Source: Diplosphaera chodatii
Taxonomy: Eukaryota > Chlorophyta > Trebouxiophyceae > Prasiolales > Stichococcaceae
Direction of reading: 5' to 3'
Assembly: GCA_032358165.1 (NCBI GenBank)
Contig: JAALGY010000016.1
Location: 620,001 to 684,000, forward strand
DNA length: 64,000 nt
Shown: positions 23,751 to 36,600 of the stretch, one piece after another
Layout: every line of letters begins with the position of its first letter
How positions within the stretch are numbered: position 1 is the stretch's first letter
Notes under the pieces: model-generated
Told to the model about the DNA's origin: nothing
Database searches by the model: none
Seen by the model: the letters and a program-made list of their open reading frames with translations, nothing else
Program-made: the position numbers and the translations under genes

Positions 23751-25267
23751 TCAGTACACGCCCTTCTTGGCGAGGCGCCACAGGGTGGACTCCAGGCCGC
23801 TGGCCTGTGATCGAGCGGCCGCAGCCTTGGCAGCCGCCTGCGCCCGCAGCGCCAGCGCCTCCCGCGACGGCAGCTCTCGCAGGTCCGCCGTCAGCCGGTC
23901 GCCCGCCTTCTGGCTGCCGCGCACCTGCATGTGGCATGGAGGTTTGCTAGGCCGCCTGACTGCACCTTTGGCCAAAGTCTCTACCAGATGTCGGATGGCG
24001 CACATATGCATGCCAACATGTAACCCCATAGGTCAACATGTGGCTTCATGCGCTGCGCAAGGTATTGCGCCTTGTCTGATAGGGTTGCACTGCGAAGGTG
24101 GGATAGACATCAGGGTTGGAAGGCTGACCTGCCGCTGCAGCGCTGCAATCTGCTTGGCTGTGGCCGTCAGCTTGCGCAGCCCTGTATCGTACTGCTCCTC
24201 AGCTGCCGCCAACCGCTGCAGGTTACATTCTGCCACTTTCAACATAATACAACATTGGCACTGGGCTGCGCCCGAAGCAGGCAGCCTGTTCAGCGGCCTT
24301 GACAATGCTGCACCCGATTCAATGACCTCGTGATGTCTATTTGCACATTTGAACCTGGGCCAGCTTCTCGCCTTCGGCTGCAGCGCCCTCCAGGGAGTCT
24401 GACAGCGCAGCATACCGACCCTCTGCTGACCGGTACAGCGACTGCACACACAGCAGAGCAGTCGGCAGCAGGCAAAAAGACGGTGTCTGATGAGTAAGCA
24501 TGCCTGACATGAACACTATTTGCATACATGTCAGCAGCTTGCGGAACACGGTAGCAGTAAAGACACCTCCTCGCTGCGGAAGCGGCCAAGGGTTTGGCGC
24601 CACAGGAACCGGCGGGTGGCTGCAGCAGCACAAGCCAGCTTGTCATTCCAGCGACAGGCTGTGTTGGCATATACTTTGGCATGGTGCGAGTCCAAGTAGT
24701 GCTATGACAGCGAACCATGCACTGTGACTCACGTGGGAGTGTCAGTATCAGAGCGACGGTCAGAGCAGGCCACGTAATTTCCTGGTGTTCCTCTGCTACG
24801 TGGACCCCCTCTGCATGCCATGAGCGCAGCGCAGCCATCAGCCTGACACTGGGTACATCGTGCAGACACACAATTGGCGTGCAGGCAAGCAAGCCTCTAG
24901 ATGTTGCAGCCGTGCACGCTTGCCTTTGATCTTATCGAACACCTGCTCCCTGCTGTGCTGGAAGTGCGCCACGCCCGTGTCCCAGTAGGACTGCACAGCA
25001 GGCGTTACAGATGCTGAGTCCAGCATTCGCGATCTTGAATGAAAGGACGCCAATGCTGTCATGGGAGGACACCTGACGATGCGCGTATACACCCCTCACC
25101 TGCCCGACCTCCATGGCCTGCTCTGCGTTGGTGCGCACGATCGCCACCGACTGCTTGGCTGCGTGCGTGGCGCTCGCGAGGCCGTCATCCAGGAACTCTG
25201 CTGCCGAGTCCGCAGCGCTCTGCAGCTGCCTCGTGGTGTTGTCACGCGAGTCCTTGATCGAGTCCAT
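23751..25267 (-). CDS. RHIP1: RGS1-HXK1-interacting protein 1-like (RHIP1-like)
   Basis: It starts at the ATG at 25267 (MDSIKDSRDNTTRQLQSAAD, then FLDDGLASATHAAKQSVAIV). Next come SYWDTGVAHFQHSREQVFDK (about 24920-25000), GVHVAEEHQEITWPALTVAL (a possible membrane segment, about 24745-24820), SLYRSAEGRYAALSDSLEGA then AAEGEKLAQVQ (24350-24440), QRLAAAEEQYDTGLRKLTAT then AKQIAALQRQ (24130-24225), and finally RLTADLRELPSREALALRAQ to ...LAKKGVY and the stop at 23751. The C-terminal LRE(I/L)P-x-REAL-x-LRA signature, the coiled-coil middle and the short hydrophobic stretch match the plant RHIP1 family as I remember it. The Arabidopsis protein (At4g26410) binds the G-protein regulator RGS1 and the glucose sensor hexokinase 1. 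No RGS or hexokinase gene lies in this window. Identity rests on the C-terminal signature and layout. Confidence 0.6.
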
Positions 25268-25808
25268 GGCAACTGTGTCTATGCAACCCTGCCTCTGACT
25301 GCACTTGGTTGTGGTATGCCGGTGTCAAGCCTGCTGATCAGTGTATGCAGACTGCAGGGACCTACAAATGGACACAGATGCTACGATCACAGATGTTGCA
25401 GAGCAGTGATTTGCCAACACCACGCCTATCAAGTATCGCAGCAGATGCCGAAACGCTGGACTTCAAGGTGTCGCACACCCCCGTGAGTCAACAACGCCAA
25501 ACCTCCGCAGTTGCTGACAAGATCAAGGGCTGAGCGCGTCAGTTTGATTGCTCAGGGTAGGAGGCGACCTATCTGCGGCTGCAAGACTGAGCTCGTCGTA
25601 TCAGATTGTCAACTCGATGTTTAGCGTATCACAACGATATTGCGTGCCAATGGTTGGAGGACCATGCACCCAGTCTGACAGAGGTTCTGCGCCTGAACCC
25701 TTCGGTTTACGAGATCTGCCCGCCGCTGGCCCGCCGTGCACTGCTCCCTCATGCAAGCTTGCCAGTATTCCGCTGAGCGGCCGGCAGCATTGCACATCCA
25801 CAGCAATC

Positions 25809-27837
25809 ATGGCAGTCGATCCTAATGCGGCGCGCCGACGTGTGCTTGCTTGCTTCGGCGATCCGGTGGTCGACATCATGGTGCGCTGCAGCCATGCCTT
25901 CATGCGCAACATCGGCGCCGAGGAGGGTGGCTCCCAGCTGGTTTGCCCAGCCGAGATGGCGCAGCTCCGTTCGGATGCGCTGCAGCATTCTGACAGCCAG
26001 AAGCCCGACATCAGGTACACTGCAGCATCGCTGTTGCATCAACACGTTTGCTTGGTTTGCGCCGTGGCGTGCAAGCAAACCATCTGTATCGATACATCGA
26101 CATAAGCCCGACCACCCTGCACATCAGCAAGCTTAGAGGGTGTTTTGGTTGCAAATGAAGTTGATTGCATACAATCAGCTGCCGATCAGCATGTGCTGCG
26201 TGCTGCAGAAATGGGGGCAGCGCTGCAAATGTGGCACGGTGCCTGGCAAGGCTTGGGGCCGGCGACGGCGCGTCGGTGCGGTTTATAGGCATGGTAGGAG
26301 ATGATGCAGCAGCACAGGACTACGAAAGGGAGCTCGTCAGCCATGGTGTCCAGCCGCAGCTGCTGCGGCCCCCCGCGCTTGAGCAGACAGCCACCTGCCT
26401 GTGCTTGGTAAGCGCTCTGCTGATGGTGTCAAACAAACGCAGCCTGGCTGCTCTTGTTGGAGGCCGACACATGATCGCAACACTGAGCCCCATCTATCGG
26501 CCAGCTGTGCTATTGTAGTGATCTTTGATCCTGGGCATCAGGTAGTGACAACCGTCTCATCACACCTGGCAGGTGACGCCCGACGGTCAGCGCACCATGC
26601 GCACGTGCCTGGGCGCCGCGGCAGAGCTGCAGGACCTCGCGCAGCTGCCCGCAGGCTGGGAGTGCGACGTGCGGTGGCTGCACTGCGAGGGCTACTGCCT
26701 GCACCGGCCTGGCGTCGCCATGGCAGCCATGCGAGCCGCACGGGCCGCGGGCGCACAGGTCGTTCTCCAGCCAATGTCGCACGTCGCGCGTGCGAGCGAG
26801 GCGCATGCGCCTCATACGTGCCTGCTACTGCAGAGTGATCTATCAGGATGGCACCACATTTGGTGACAGCACAACTGGAATTCTGTAATTTGAATCTGCA
26901 GGTGTCCCTGGACCTGGCCAGCTTCGAGGTGGTCCAGTGGTGCTGGGACGCCCTGCAGCAGGTGCGCCTGCGCTCGAGCTGCTTCGTACATGGTTTAATA
27001 GCAGTGGCTTGGCACGTTCAGCAGATGTTCAGTGGGTAGTGCACGAGCAGTGAGGTTGGTTGCGCAGGTGCTGGCAGAGGGGTTGCTGCACACGGTGTTT
27101 GCCAACGAGGAGGAAGCAGCGGCAGTGCTCAAAGCAGCAGCATCGCACGCAGCTGCTTCAGACAGCAGCAGCCCCGCAGCAAAAAGCATACGAGAACCAG
27201 CAGCAGCAGTGCCTGGCAGCAGCAGTGGCAGTGCCATATCCGGGCGCGGTGGCGAGCCTCGGCAGAATGGCCATAGTCATGCAGGCGACATCTGCAGCAC
27301 GCAGACAGACAGTGATGCACCAGCGCGGCAGGAGAAAGTGTACGATGAAGCAGCCGCGGCGGCGCAGCGGTGGCTGCTGCAGCACTGCCAAGTTGCGGTG
27401 ATCAGCCTTGGGCCGCGGGGGTGCATGGCCCAGGACCGGCATGGTAGTGCTGCATCATGCGTCGCAGACAGGTGCACCCAATATATGAAGACATGTATCG
27501 CTTTAACTTGTAGATGGACAGTTCAGCTTCAGAGTCATGGTGAAGTGCTGGTGCTGAAGACATGCATCCAGAACCTGCTGGCTAGCCCCTGCCACAAGTT
27601 GCTCCCTGATGTGCGCTGCGTCTTGGGGTGTGCAGGGTGGATGTTCAGGACTCGGTGGGGGCGGGTGACAGCTTCTCAGCCGGCTGGCTGACCGGGTACC
27701 TGGCGGGGGCGCCGCTTGCAGCGTGCGCGGCTGCCGGCTGCACTGCGGGCACCGCAGCGGTGCAGGCAGTGGGCGGCGTCCCAGACAACGATGCGCAGGC
27801 AGCGCTGCAGAGACGTATTGCAGCGCTGCTGCAGTGA
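25809..27837 (+). CDS. PfkB-family carbohydrate/nucleoside kinase
   Basis: The start is the ATG at 25809 (MAVDPNAARRRVLACFGDPV, VDIMVRCSHAFMR). Exons then carry GGSAANVARCLARLGAGDGA and VRFIGMVGDDAAAQDYEREL (26210-26406), the PfkB signature 1 region; TPDGQRTMRTCLGAAAELQD and CDVRWLHCEGYCLHRPGVAM (26573-26758); VSLDLASFEVVQWCWDALQQ (26902-26960); VLAEGLLHTVFANEEEAAAV to VAVISLGPRGCMAQDRHG (27068-27445); and signature 2, DVQDSVGAGDSFSAGWLTGY (27640-27837). The Asp of GAGDSF is the catalytic base that activates the substrate hydroxyl. The fold covers ribokinase, fructokinase and adenosine-kinase-like enzymes, and the substrate cannot be assigned. A low-complexity insert of about 75 residues (Ser/Ala/Gly-rich, 27140-27340) separates VFANEEE from the ATP-binding VISLGPRG. 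The active site is intact. Confidence 0.87.
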
Positions 27838-28544
27838 TCATGTAGTCCATGCGCTGAGCAGCACGAATCACATCACAGCATCTGAATCTGGAGACGGTGA
27901 ACGCCCTGCATTGAACTTGCATTTTCAGCACCAGACAGGATTGGACGATATATGCACGCTCCTGTCCCTCAGATGTTCTTCAGTACGAGCCAGCCAGCTG
28001 TTTTGGTTGCTCGCCCTCGGCTACCAGTGACAGGATATCGAACCTGGAGACGCCAGCAGGATGCCTTTGCAACATGAGGAACTACATGCTGTCACAGCCA
28101 CTTATATTTTCAATACTAGTGTACACATACTGCAATGCTGCAACAGCTGAACGATCTTGCCGAGCACCCCACAGCAAGGCCAAGGCACCTCCAATTATGT
28201 AACAACCTGTGTTGACATGACGGCAGTTCCGCTGGTTGCCCAAGACGCACTAAAGCAGTGGCACGCCTTTTTAAGCTGACACATGAGCACTATGAGCCAG
28301 GCAGCAGGAGCAATCTTTGCTCCTTCCATCACCCCCATGGCTGCTCTAATCCTCGTCGTCCGTGTTCATGATGTCGCCCCACCGCACACCGTGCCTGTGG
28401 CAAAACACGCACCGCATCAGCACCCATGCCCCTGTTTCTTGCAGCAACTGCTGATGCAATGCACCATCCTGCCGCACAACAGCCACGAAGCAGTGCAGGC
28501 GTATAAAGCTGGGGGTTGACGTGTTTGACAGAGTGCGTCAGGCA
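27838..28544. other. Convergent intergenic region
   Basis: The PfkB gene and the G6PDH gene end toward each other here. No coding exon is visible. Confidence 0.5.
28198..28202 (+). terminator. Candidate polyadenylation signal TGTAA
   Basis: About 360 bases after the PfkB stop codon. A chance match is possible. Confidence 0.3.
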
Positions 28545-31500
28545 TCAGGGTCCGCACTTGGCGGCCAGGTAGTGTGCGCCCACGGGCCCGCGGCTGCCAT
28601 AGGGGTACAGCTCCGGGGCCAGGCCCGACTCCTCGATCTCGTCCAGCACGGGCGTGAACAGCTTCCATGCTGCCTGCACGGCATGCGCATGCGTGTGGCC
28701 ACAGTATAGTGATCAGCTTGCTGCGGTTTCGGCACCGGATAAACAACTCGGTGTGTTTTCTGGTCTCCAGCTTGACCCAAGATCCAGATCACCACAGATC
28801 ACATCACTGGCTCCGCTCCTGGATACATTGACCCAAGAGCACATCCAGCAGATTCGACTGCTCCTGCCGAGCATTGGCCTACTGACAGCAGGTGGCGCAC
28901 CTCCAGCTCGTCGTTGCGGATGAAGAGGCGCTTGTCGCCGTTGATGACGTCCAGGATGAGGCGCTCGTACGCGTCGGGCAGCTGCGTGCGGTAGCGGTCG
29001 GAGTAGGACAGGTCCAGCTTGGTGGAGTCCAGCCGCAGCCCCAGCCCGGGCACCTTGTTGTTGATCTTCAGGTAGATGCTCTCGTTGGGCTGGATGCGGA
29101 TGACCTGCGGGGTGTTGGCATTGCTTGGCGTTCACCCAGCTCAGGCTGATCGGCCAGCTGCCGAGTGCAAGAATTGTGAATGGCCCTCATGGGGAGAGAT
29201 GGAGGGGGTACATAACAGAGCAGATCTTTGCTGCTCTGTGCTGTAAGCCTGCCATTCTCTGCCCAGTGAGGTCTGTGGTTGCACCGTGCTATGACTGTGC
29301 TGTGTCCGCCTCTCTCTTGGGAGGCATGCAGGATGCAGACAGGCAAACTCAGCAGCCAGCGGCCCGCACCAGCTCGTTGGTGGTGGAGTCCAGGTCGCCC
29401 ATGATCTTGCCGCGGTACAGGTTGCCGGGCACATGGCGGAACTGCACCCGGATCTCCGCCCGCTTGCTGTGCAGCGCCTTGCCCGCCTGCAGGGTGCGCA
29501 AACCGTCTACTTGAGCCAGAGATGCGGCTTGCAGCAATTAAAGCAAATCAACTGCATCCTTGCCAAGCAGCAGCTCAAGCAAACAGCACGCTTCAAAAGT
29601 GGTTGATTGGACGTGGTTGCAGCAGGCTCAGCAAAGCCGCACTTATTGATATGTCAACCCTCAAGCGGCAATGTCAGGCAGGTGTACCTTGAGCAGGAAG
29701 GGCACGCCGTCCCACCGCGCGTTGTTGATGAACATCGCAATGGCGCTGAATGTGGGGCACAGGCTGCACAGCAGCAGCAGTACAACATCAAGACCACCCT
29801 CGTCCCTCCAGCAGTTGGCGGGGGGCTGAACCTGACAGCCAGGCCGCAAAACAGAATTGGGACTGTTGGAAGTACCGATTACAGCATCGGAAAAGATGCC
29901 CACCTGCCCTGCGGCACGGTTTTGTCCTCCAGATAGCCCGGCAGCCGCCTGTTGCCGGCCTGCCGCCCCCGGTACTGCCCCACCACCACATCCTCCAAGC
30001 TGACCTGCGGGCAGATGAGACAGAATATGTACGAGCACATGCCGCTCCAACCTGAAGTAAACCCTTGAAAGGGACTGTGCAAGGAAGCAGCAATGTGCAG
30101 GACACAAGGATGCTTCCGATGCAGAGGCAGTGCTACACTATAGGCCGCCCCAGAGTTGCGCAGACATGGCAATGATCGGCGTGTTATGTGCACACCTGCT
30201 TCATGCTGCGCAGCACCTTCACCTTCTCGTCCCGAATGTCCTCTGCATCCAGGCTCACCTGCAGAGCACACGTTCAGCTGCTGTGTGCTGGATGCTATTG
30301 AAGCAGCCAAGCACAACTCATGCAGAAATCAGGTCAGCGCAGTAGGGGCCGGGCAAGCGTAGGTGTCTAGTGAAACTGTGACAGAGTCGTGTGGCGCACC
30401 GGTGGCTCCATGGCGAAGAGCGCCAGGATCTGCAGCAGGTGGTTCTGGATGACGTCGCGGATGATGCCATACTGGTCAAAGTACCCGCCGCGCCCCTCCG
30501 TGCCGAAGTTCTCGCTGAAGATGACCTACGGCAGCAGGTATGCAAAGCTAAAGTGGGGACTGGGGTGGACGTTCACCGACACTGCACGTCCAATGCTTGC
30601 TGAGCAGCATCATTGTGGTGATAATGAATACTATGCAGATCACAAAGATCCCGACTTAGCAATAGGAAGGCTGTACCCACCTGTACATTGCGGATGTATT
30701 TACGGTTCCACAGCGGCTCAAACAGCAGGTTGGCAAACCGAAGCACCTGTAGACAGAACCAAAACCTCAGGAGGGGACACGGAGACTGTTGGAGTTCATG
30801 CACCGTGCCCAGGCAGCATCCAGAGCATTGGGCAAAGGCGCACCGTCAGGTTCTCGATGAGCTCCTTGCCCAGGTAGTGGTCGATGCGGTAGATCTGCTC
30901 CTCGGACAGGTGCTGGTACAGGTCCCGCGACAGCTGCTGGAAGGACTTGGAGTCGCGGCCAAAGGGCTTCTCCACAATTACCCGCGTCCAGCCAGACCTG
31001 CACAGGATACGCTGATGACCCTCAAAAATACTGAGTATGCCTGCCTTCAGCCGGGCATGTGCTTGCTGTCGTGATTGCTAAATGATGTGCCTCACGAGGG
31101 ATGCTGGGCTCCTCCTGGCCAGCGCAAGGGGTAACAGGCACAGCCGCTGACAGATATAAAAGCATTGCCGACCATCTTCGGCTGAATATCGGCAGCCCTA
31201 TCACATCAGTGTACAGCGCACTTCACGAGCCATCACTCACTTAGAAGTCGCAGCCGCGGCGGCGTTGCCGGCCACGGCGGTGAAGATGGTTGGCGGGATG
31301 GACAGGTAGAAGATGCGGTCCGCCTTTTTCCGCTTGCTCTCCAGCTCCTCCAGCCGCGAGTTCAGCTTCTCGAAGTCCGCCTGCTGGTCGTACTGCCCCT
31401 GCACTTGCAGCTTTAGGTGAGCGCATGTTCCCTCAGACAGCGTAGCGTGAGAGGCAGTGCGTGCACGGCAGCTCGATGCAGTGCTCGGCAACGGTGAGAC

Positions 31501-33010
31501 ACTATGCCAAACAATCCACTGCCATGTCTGCTTGCCGCTGCACTGAAGCAGATCTGGTTGCAAAACCAAACATTAAACCTCTGTGCACCACAAATGAGAG
31601 CGGTGTTCAGCTTCGACTTTGAGGGTCATCAGCTTCGCACCGCGACGTAGGTGCAGCGGTCGAGGTACTCCTCCATCTCACGGCCGCAGTCCTCGCCGGA
31701 TGTCACCCGGCACGTCAAGTTCTCGGAGATCAGGTCCCGGAACTCATCGTCGCTCATCTTGCTGCGCGAGTAGCCCACGATGCTGAAGTACTGCGCTTGC
31801 ACATAGTTGCGCGGTGTCAGCATGATTGTGTGCTGCACTGCCGTGCTGCTCCTGATCAGCACTACGCCGCAAATCACGACCCTCCTGCTATCATGACAAG
31901 GGCCTGTGCTGGCGTGTTGATTCAGCAAGCGCGATTGTGGCAGCCACATCTCGAGCAAGCCTTCCACAGCGCTCACCTCAGGCAGCATGCCCTCATGGTA
32001 CAGCGCAAACAGTGCGGGGAAGATCTTCTTGCGCGCCAGATCGCCCGAGGCGCCGACCACTACCACTGACAGCGCGCTCTTGTTCCAATCCTCTGCCTCC
32101 AGACCGTAAGCCTGAACGCAGTGCACAGCGTCGCTGACTGCCAACTGACGCCACCGATCCACTCCGGCGACAACTGTTGGCATGATTCGGGGCCAGAGCA
32201 TGGTGTGAGGGCCGCATTAGGGTAGAGTGCGAACACTGAGAGTTCAGCAGGCTTGCAACTGGTGATGCTACATACCGCAAGATCGCCAAGGTCTGCAGCA
32301 TCAGTTGATGCCAGCAAGGTCGCCACCCCTGGCGGCGCGCCATTGGTGTTGCCCTCTGCATTCCATTGTCATCACACCTCAGCAGCCGACGTTGCAAAAA
32401 GGACATGACGCCAAGCACTGGACAGCGATCGTGCTGTGTCTGCAGCCTGTGGTACCTGATCGGTCGACCTGCACGTCGGTGGGTGCCACCGACTGCAGCG
32501 GCTGCAGCCTTGCTGCATGCCGTACTAGGTGCTGCGGTGGGCCGTGTGCGGCTAGCCTGCCATGCATGAGACAAACGGTGAACTGAGGCTCTGTATCCTT
32601 GAGAGGCGGATGACAGCTATGCAGGACCCGCAGATGACCCCTGGACCCTATAGCAGTGCTGCCTTTACAAAGCCGCAGCCCACGGCGGTGCGCATGCATG
32701 CACGCGCATTTTGGCGCTGCGATCAGAAAGTGTTATCATGCATGCAAGCAACACAGCTGCCGATGCCAGCGCGCTGATGTTTGCGTATTGTTTTCCTGAA
32801 TTATGCGATTGCACTCCTCACCTCCATCGGCAGCCAGCCACCCCTCTGAGGGAGGCCACCTCTGGCCGGCAGTGGGCTCCAGACTGCGATCTTGCGTTGC
32901 ATGCATATGCTGCAGAAGGCTGCAGCACAGCTTGCCGTAGCTGTGCGGCCATCTGCGGCGGCCGCAGCTGCGATCGTTGCAACCCTACTGTCGGATGTGA
33001 TCGAGCTCAA
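28545..33010 (-). CDS. G6PDH: Glucose-6-phosphate 1-dehydrogenase, plastid type
   Basis: It catalyses NADP+-dependent oxidation of glucose 6-phosphate, the first step of the oxidative pentose phosphate pathway. Exons in order: [20 protein letters not shown] then [19 protein letters not shown] (32000-32115, NADP-binding GxxGDLA); [17 protein letters not shown] then [20 protein letters not shown] (31640-31790); [20 protein letters not shown] (about 31250-31400); [20 protein letters not shown] then [15 protein letters not shown] (30850-31000, the substrate site); [39 protein letters not shown] then [82 protein letters not shown]; and [20 protein letters not shown] to the stop at 28545. The pair of Cys in [11 protein letters not shown] matches the thioredoxin-regulated pair of plastid isoforms. 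The 5' end is uncertain: an exon [20 protein letters not shown] is good, and an Ala-rich transit-like exon lies at 32,830-33,010, but no clear ATG was found. Confidence 0.9.
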
Positions 33011-33678
33011 AATGACCCTGCAATCTTCTTTGATCTGCTCTGCAGCCAGGTCACGGCCTTTGCTACGATGATTGGTTCAAACTGCTGTGCAAGCTGAGAT
33101 TTTGCCACCGCACGCCTCCGCGCTGCTGCGAGAAGACACTGTCGATCACGAAAGGAGCCAAAAGATCTCGAGGCACAATAGGCATAAGGGACGCTTTTCG
33201 ATCGACAAGCTTGCTTATACCTACCACGCTGCAGGGGTATGCCTGATTCCGACCAACACATGCATTGTGGCATTGTCGCATTGAACACATCAGCAATTGC
33301 TCTCGATATCACTGCATCGTTTGATATGTGTGATACAGGACTGTTGGGGTAGATGACCTGCTCGTGCGTATAGGCCACTTCTGTCTCTCACAACACACCA
33401 CTGGACCGTCGTCTGCATAGTACACCTGCATGCCAGGTGCTGCTGTTATCAGTGAGCCTCGGTCAGCCAGATCTCACTTCTCATATTTGTCGTCTGAGTG
33501 CACATGGAGCTGCGCCTCGCTTGTGCATCAGCGCTTGTGCATCCCCACTGAGGCACAGCACAAGGCTGTGTGTCAATGCCTGAAGTATGGAGCGAGTGCC
33601 AACCTCAACAGCGAGCACTCTAAAACACTCACCACTTGCTGTTCAGGAAACTGAACGTCACAGCAGCTATAATTGGCG

Positions 33679-36600
33679 ATGATGGCGGGCACTGCAGTGG
33701 ACGAGGCCGCGCTGGATGTGGTGCGCTCGCACATGCAGGACATCCGCGTGCCGTCACACTACGACAAAGTGAGTATGGGCGATTCATTGAGGGCGAAGAA
33801 TGTAGTCTGCAGTATTGCGCATCTGTGTTGCACCAGTCCCAGGAAGGCAGCCGCCAAGCTGGCAGATCAAGGAGCTGGCACATGCAGCAGGCAAGAGTTG
33901 ACACGACTCTACTGCATGCATGCTGATGCAGGTGTACAAGGAGGAGTGCGCGTTCAGCTTTGCGACGCCGCTGGCGCCCGGCGGCCTGTTCTTGAACATG
34001 AAGACCTGGCAGTCATACTCGGAGCAGTTTCTGGAGCTGGACCGCAGTCGCACTGGCAATGCGCTGTATCTGTGGGAGAAGTGGCACAAGGTCTGCTCTT
34101 GCGCTCTCGTATCACTAGCCTGATCGAGCTTCAGCACAAGTCGCCCTTTCGTGAGTACAAGGTGGCTCCTTAACCTGCCCCAAACCCTGGCTTTAGGTGC
34201 CGCTCACTGAGGAGGAAAAGAAGGCCGCCGAGCAGTCAACGGAGACGACCGCAGGCACAGCAGCCTACCAGGTGGGCAGCGTGTCCTGCTTGCACACCCT
34301 GAACATTTGAGCTGGCAAGCAGCTTCATGTCAAACCTCCTGCGCCTGCAGCTCGGCGGTCCAAAGGACCACAAGATTGAGAAGGAGGCGGCGCTGGTGGT
34401 CATGCCGGAGGGGCTGCGCATCCCGCTGCCCAGTGCGCAGCTGCCGGAGCTGGTGCTGAATGCCATCAACACCATAACTGTGAGTCTGTACTATGTCTCA
34501 TATGAGTGTGTGGCCTTTTGCAGACTTCAGGCGTTGCTGTCTTGATCAGGCTGGAGGAGTGGTCAGCATGCAACAGTCGTGAGCGCACCCTGCTGGCATC
34601 ATGATCGTGTTTTTGCATTTGCGAGTGTTCGAATATTACTGCAGGCACACGACAGCGCATCAAAGCAGGAGGAGGAGACGGCGTGGGAGGCGGAGCGCCA
34701 CGAGAGCAAGTACGCGCGCACCCTTGAGCAGCTGCCCGCCACCAAGAAGGTCCGTGTGCGTTCTCAAAACCGCAGACGAAGTTTGTTGACATTCTTGCAC
34801 GTCATTGGGCTTGCTCCAGGGGTGCAGCAGGCAGGGGTAAGTGCTGCCGATACAGCTTTCCGTCAGTGCCTGGAACTGTGCGTTATCAAAGGTGCAGGCT
34901 TCCATGCATATTTTGTCATCGAAACTCCTCTGGAGCAGTGCTACCCTGCTCGCCAGGTGCCATCAGACCCGAAGGCCTGGAAGTGCGAGGAGTCAGGCGC
35001 TACTGACAACCTGTGGCTCAACTTGTCGACAGGGAACATTGGGTCTGGCCGGCAGGTAAAGCTTTGCAGTGTCAATTCAGTGAAATTTGGCCCTCCTCGG
35101 TACATCGGGCTAACCGACATGAAGCACAGATATTCAATACCTGCTCAGGACTGATGCCATTTGCTGCAATGTCTGCATCTGACACCTGCGTGCCAGGCAG
35201 CTTATGCATGCCTGTGCACCTGTAGCGCACATAGGTCTTTGTGTTGCTGCAGCAATGGGGCGGCGCAGGCGGCAATGGTGCAGCCATGCGCCACTTCGAG
35301 GCCACCGGCAGCAAGTACCCTCTCGTGGTAAGCGCCAGCCTCCAGTCTGCTTGCGTTCCAGGGTCTGAAACAATATGTTGCCAGTTCCGGCCACAGCAAC
35401 AAGGGCAGGTCACTGTGTCGTGACTGTATCACATGGCTAGTGCTTTGACCTGCTTTGACCAAGGGCATCAATGAGTGGATTCTCACGCGCGTGCATCAGG
35501 TGAAGCTGGGCACCATCACGCCCCACGGTGCGGACGTGTACTCCTATGCGCCAGATGAGGACGACATGGTGACGGACCCACTGCTGTCGCAGCACCTGGA
35601 GCACTGGGGCATCAACATGATGCGGGTGAGTCTGATTTCTGCTGCATGACACTTCAGCTGATGTATGCATCAAAAGGCTGCTGTCCAAGTGTATTGCCTA
35701 TATAGCATCTGTGATGGCCTGTCAGTCCAGGACCGAATTCTAGCAGGCCCAAGCCCTCCTCGAGTCTGGACCACCAGTAGTGGACCATGGACTACTTTCG
35801 CTGCAGATGGAGAAGACAGAGAAGACGATGGCAGAGCTGGAGATCGATCAGAACGTGAAGTTCGAGTGGGACTCTATCACGGAGGCAGGCGCTGCTCTGA
35901 AGCCTCTGTTGGGCCCAGGGTATGCGCCTGGCTGCGACTTCATCAGCAGCAACCAGTGACACTCCTGTGGTAGTGTTGCGTTTAAGCTGTGCCACTGACA
36001 ATGTTCCGTTGCCATCTGTCTCGCCACCCTACCTCCAGCTCGCATATCATGGACCTTCAATTGAGCGGTGTGCACCTTGCAGGTATGTGGGCCTGACCAA
36101 CTTGGGCAACAGCTGCTACATGAACAGCGTGCTGCAGCTGCTGTGGGCGCTGCCGCCGCTGACGCAGCGCTACGTGGCGCCGGCGGCCGAGGTCTTCAAG
36201 TCTGCGCCCGCTGAGCCCGCTGCCGACTTTGCTACTCAGGCACGGATGTTCTGTCACCACAGAAGCTTGTTGTGTACTGATGCCTGGCACCTTCTGCCGT
36301 GCAGTCTCCTCGCGCGAGTCTTGAAGTGTCCCTCTCAATTGAACTTGCAATATCCGGAAGCTGACACCAGGTATGCATGTTGCAGATGGCCAAGGTCGGC
36401 GTGGCACTGGTGGAGGGCCGCACCGGCGATGCTCCGGCAGGCCCTGCAGCAGACGCCACACAGTCAACTATCGCTACTGGGCCGATCGACCCTGCAGGCG
36501 CAGCGGCAGGCGCAGCGCCGGCTGCGGCTGCAGCTCCTGAAGGCGGAAGCAGCGGCACCGTTGCAGTCAAGCCGCAGGCCTTCAAGGTCCTGGTCGGCAG

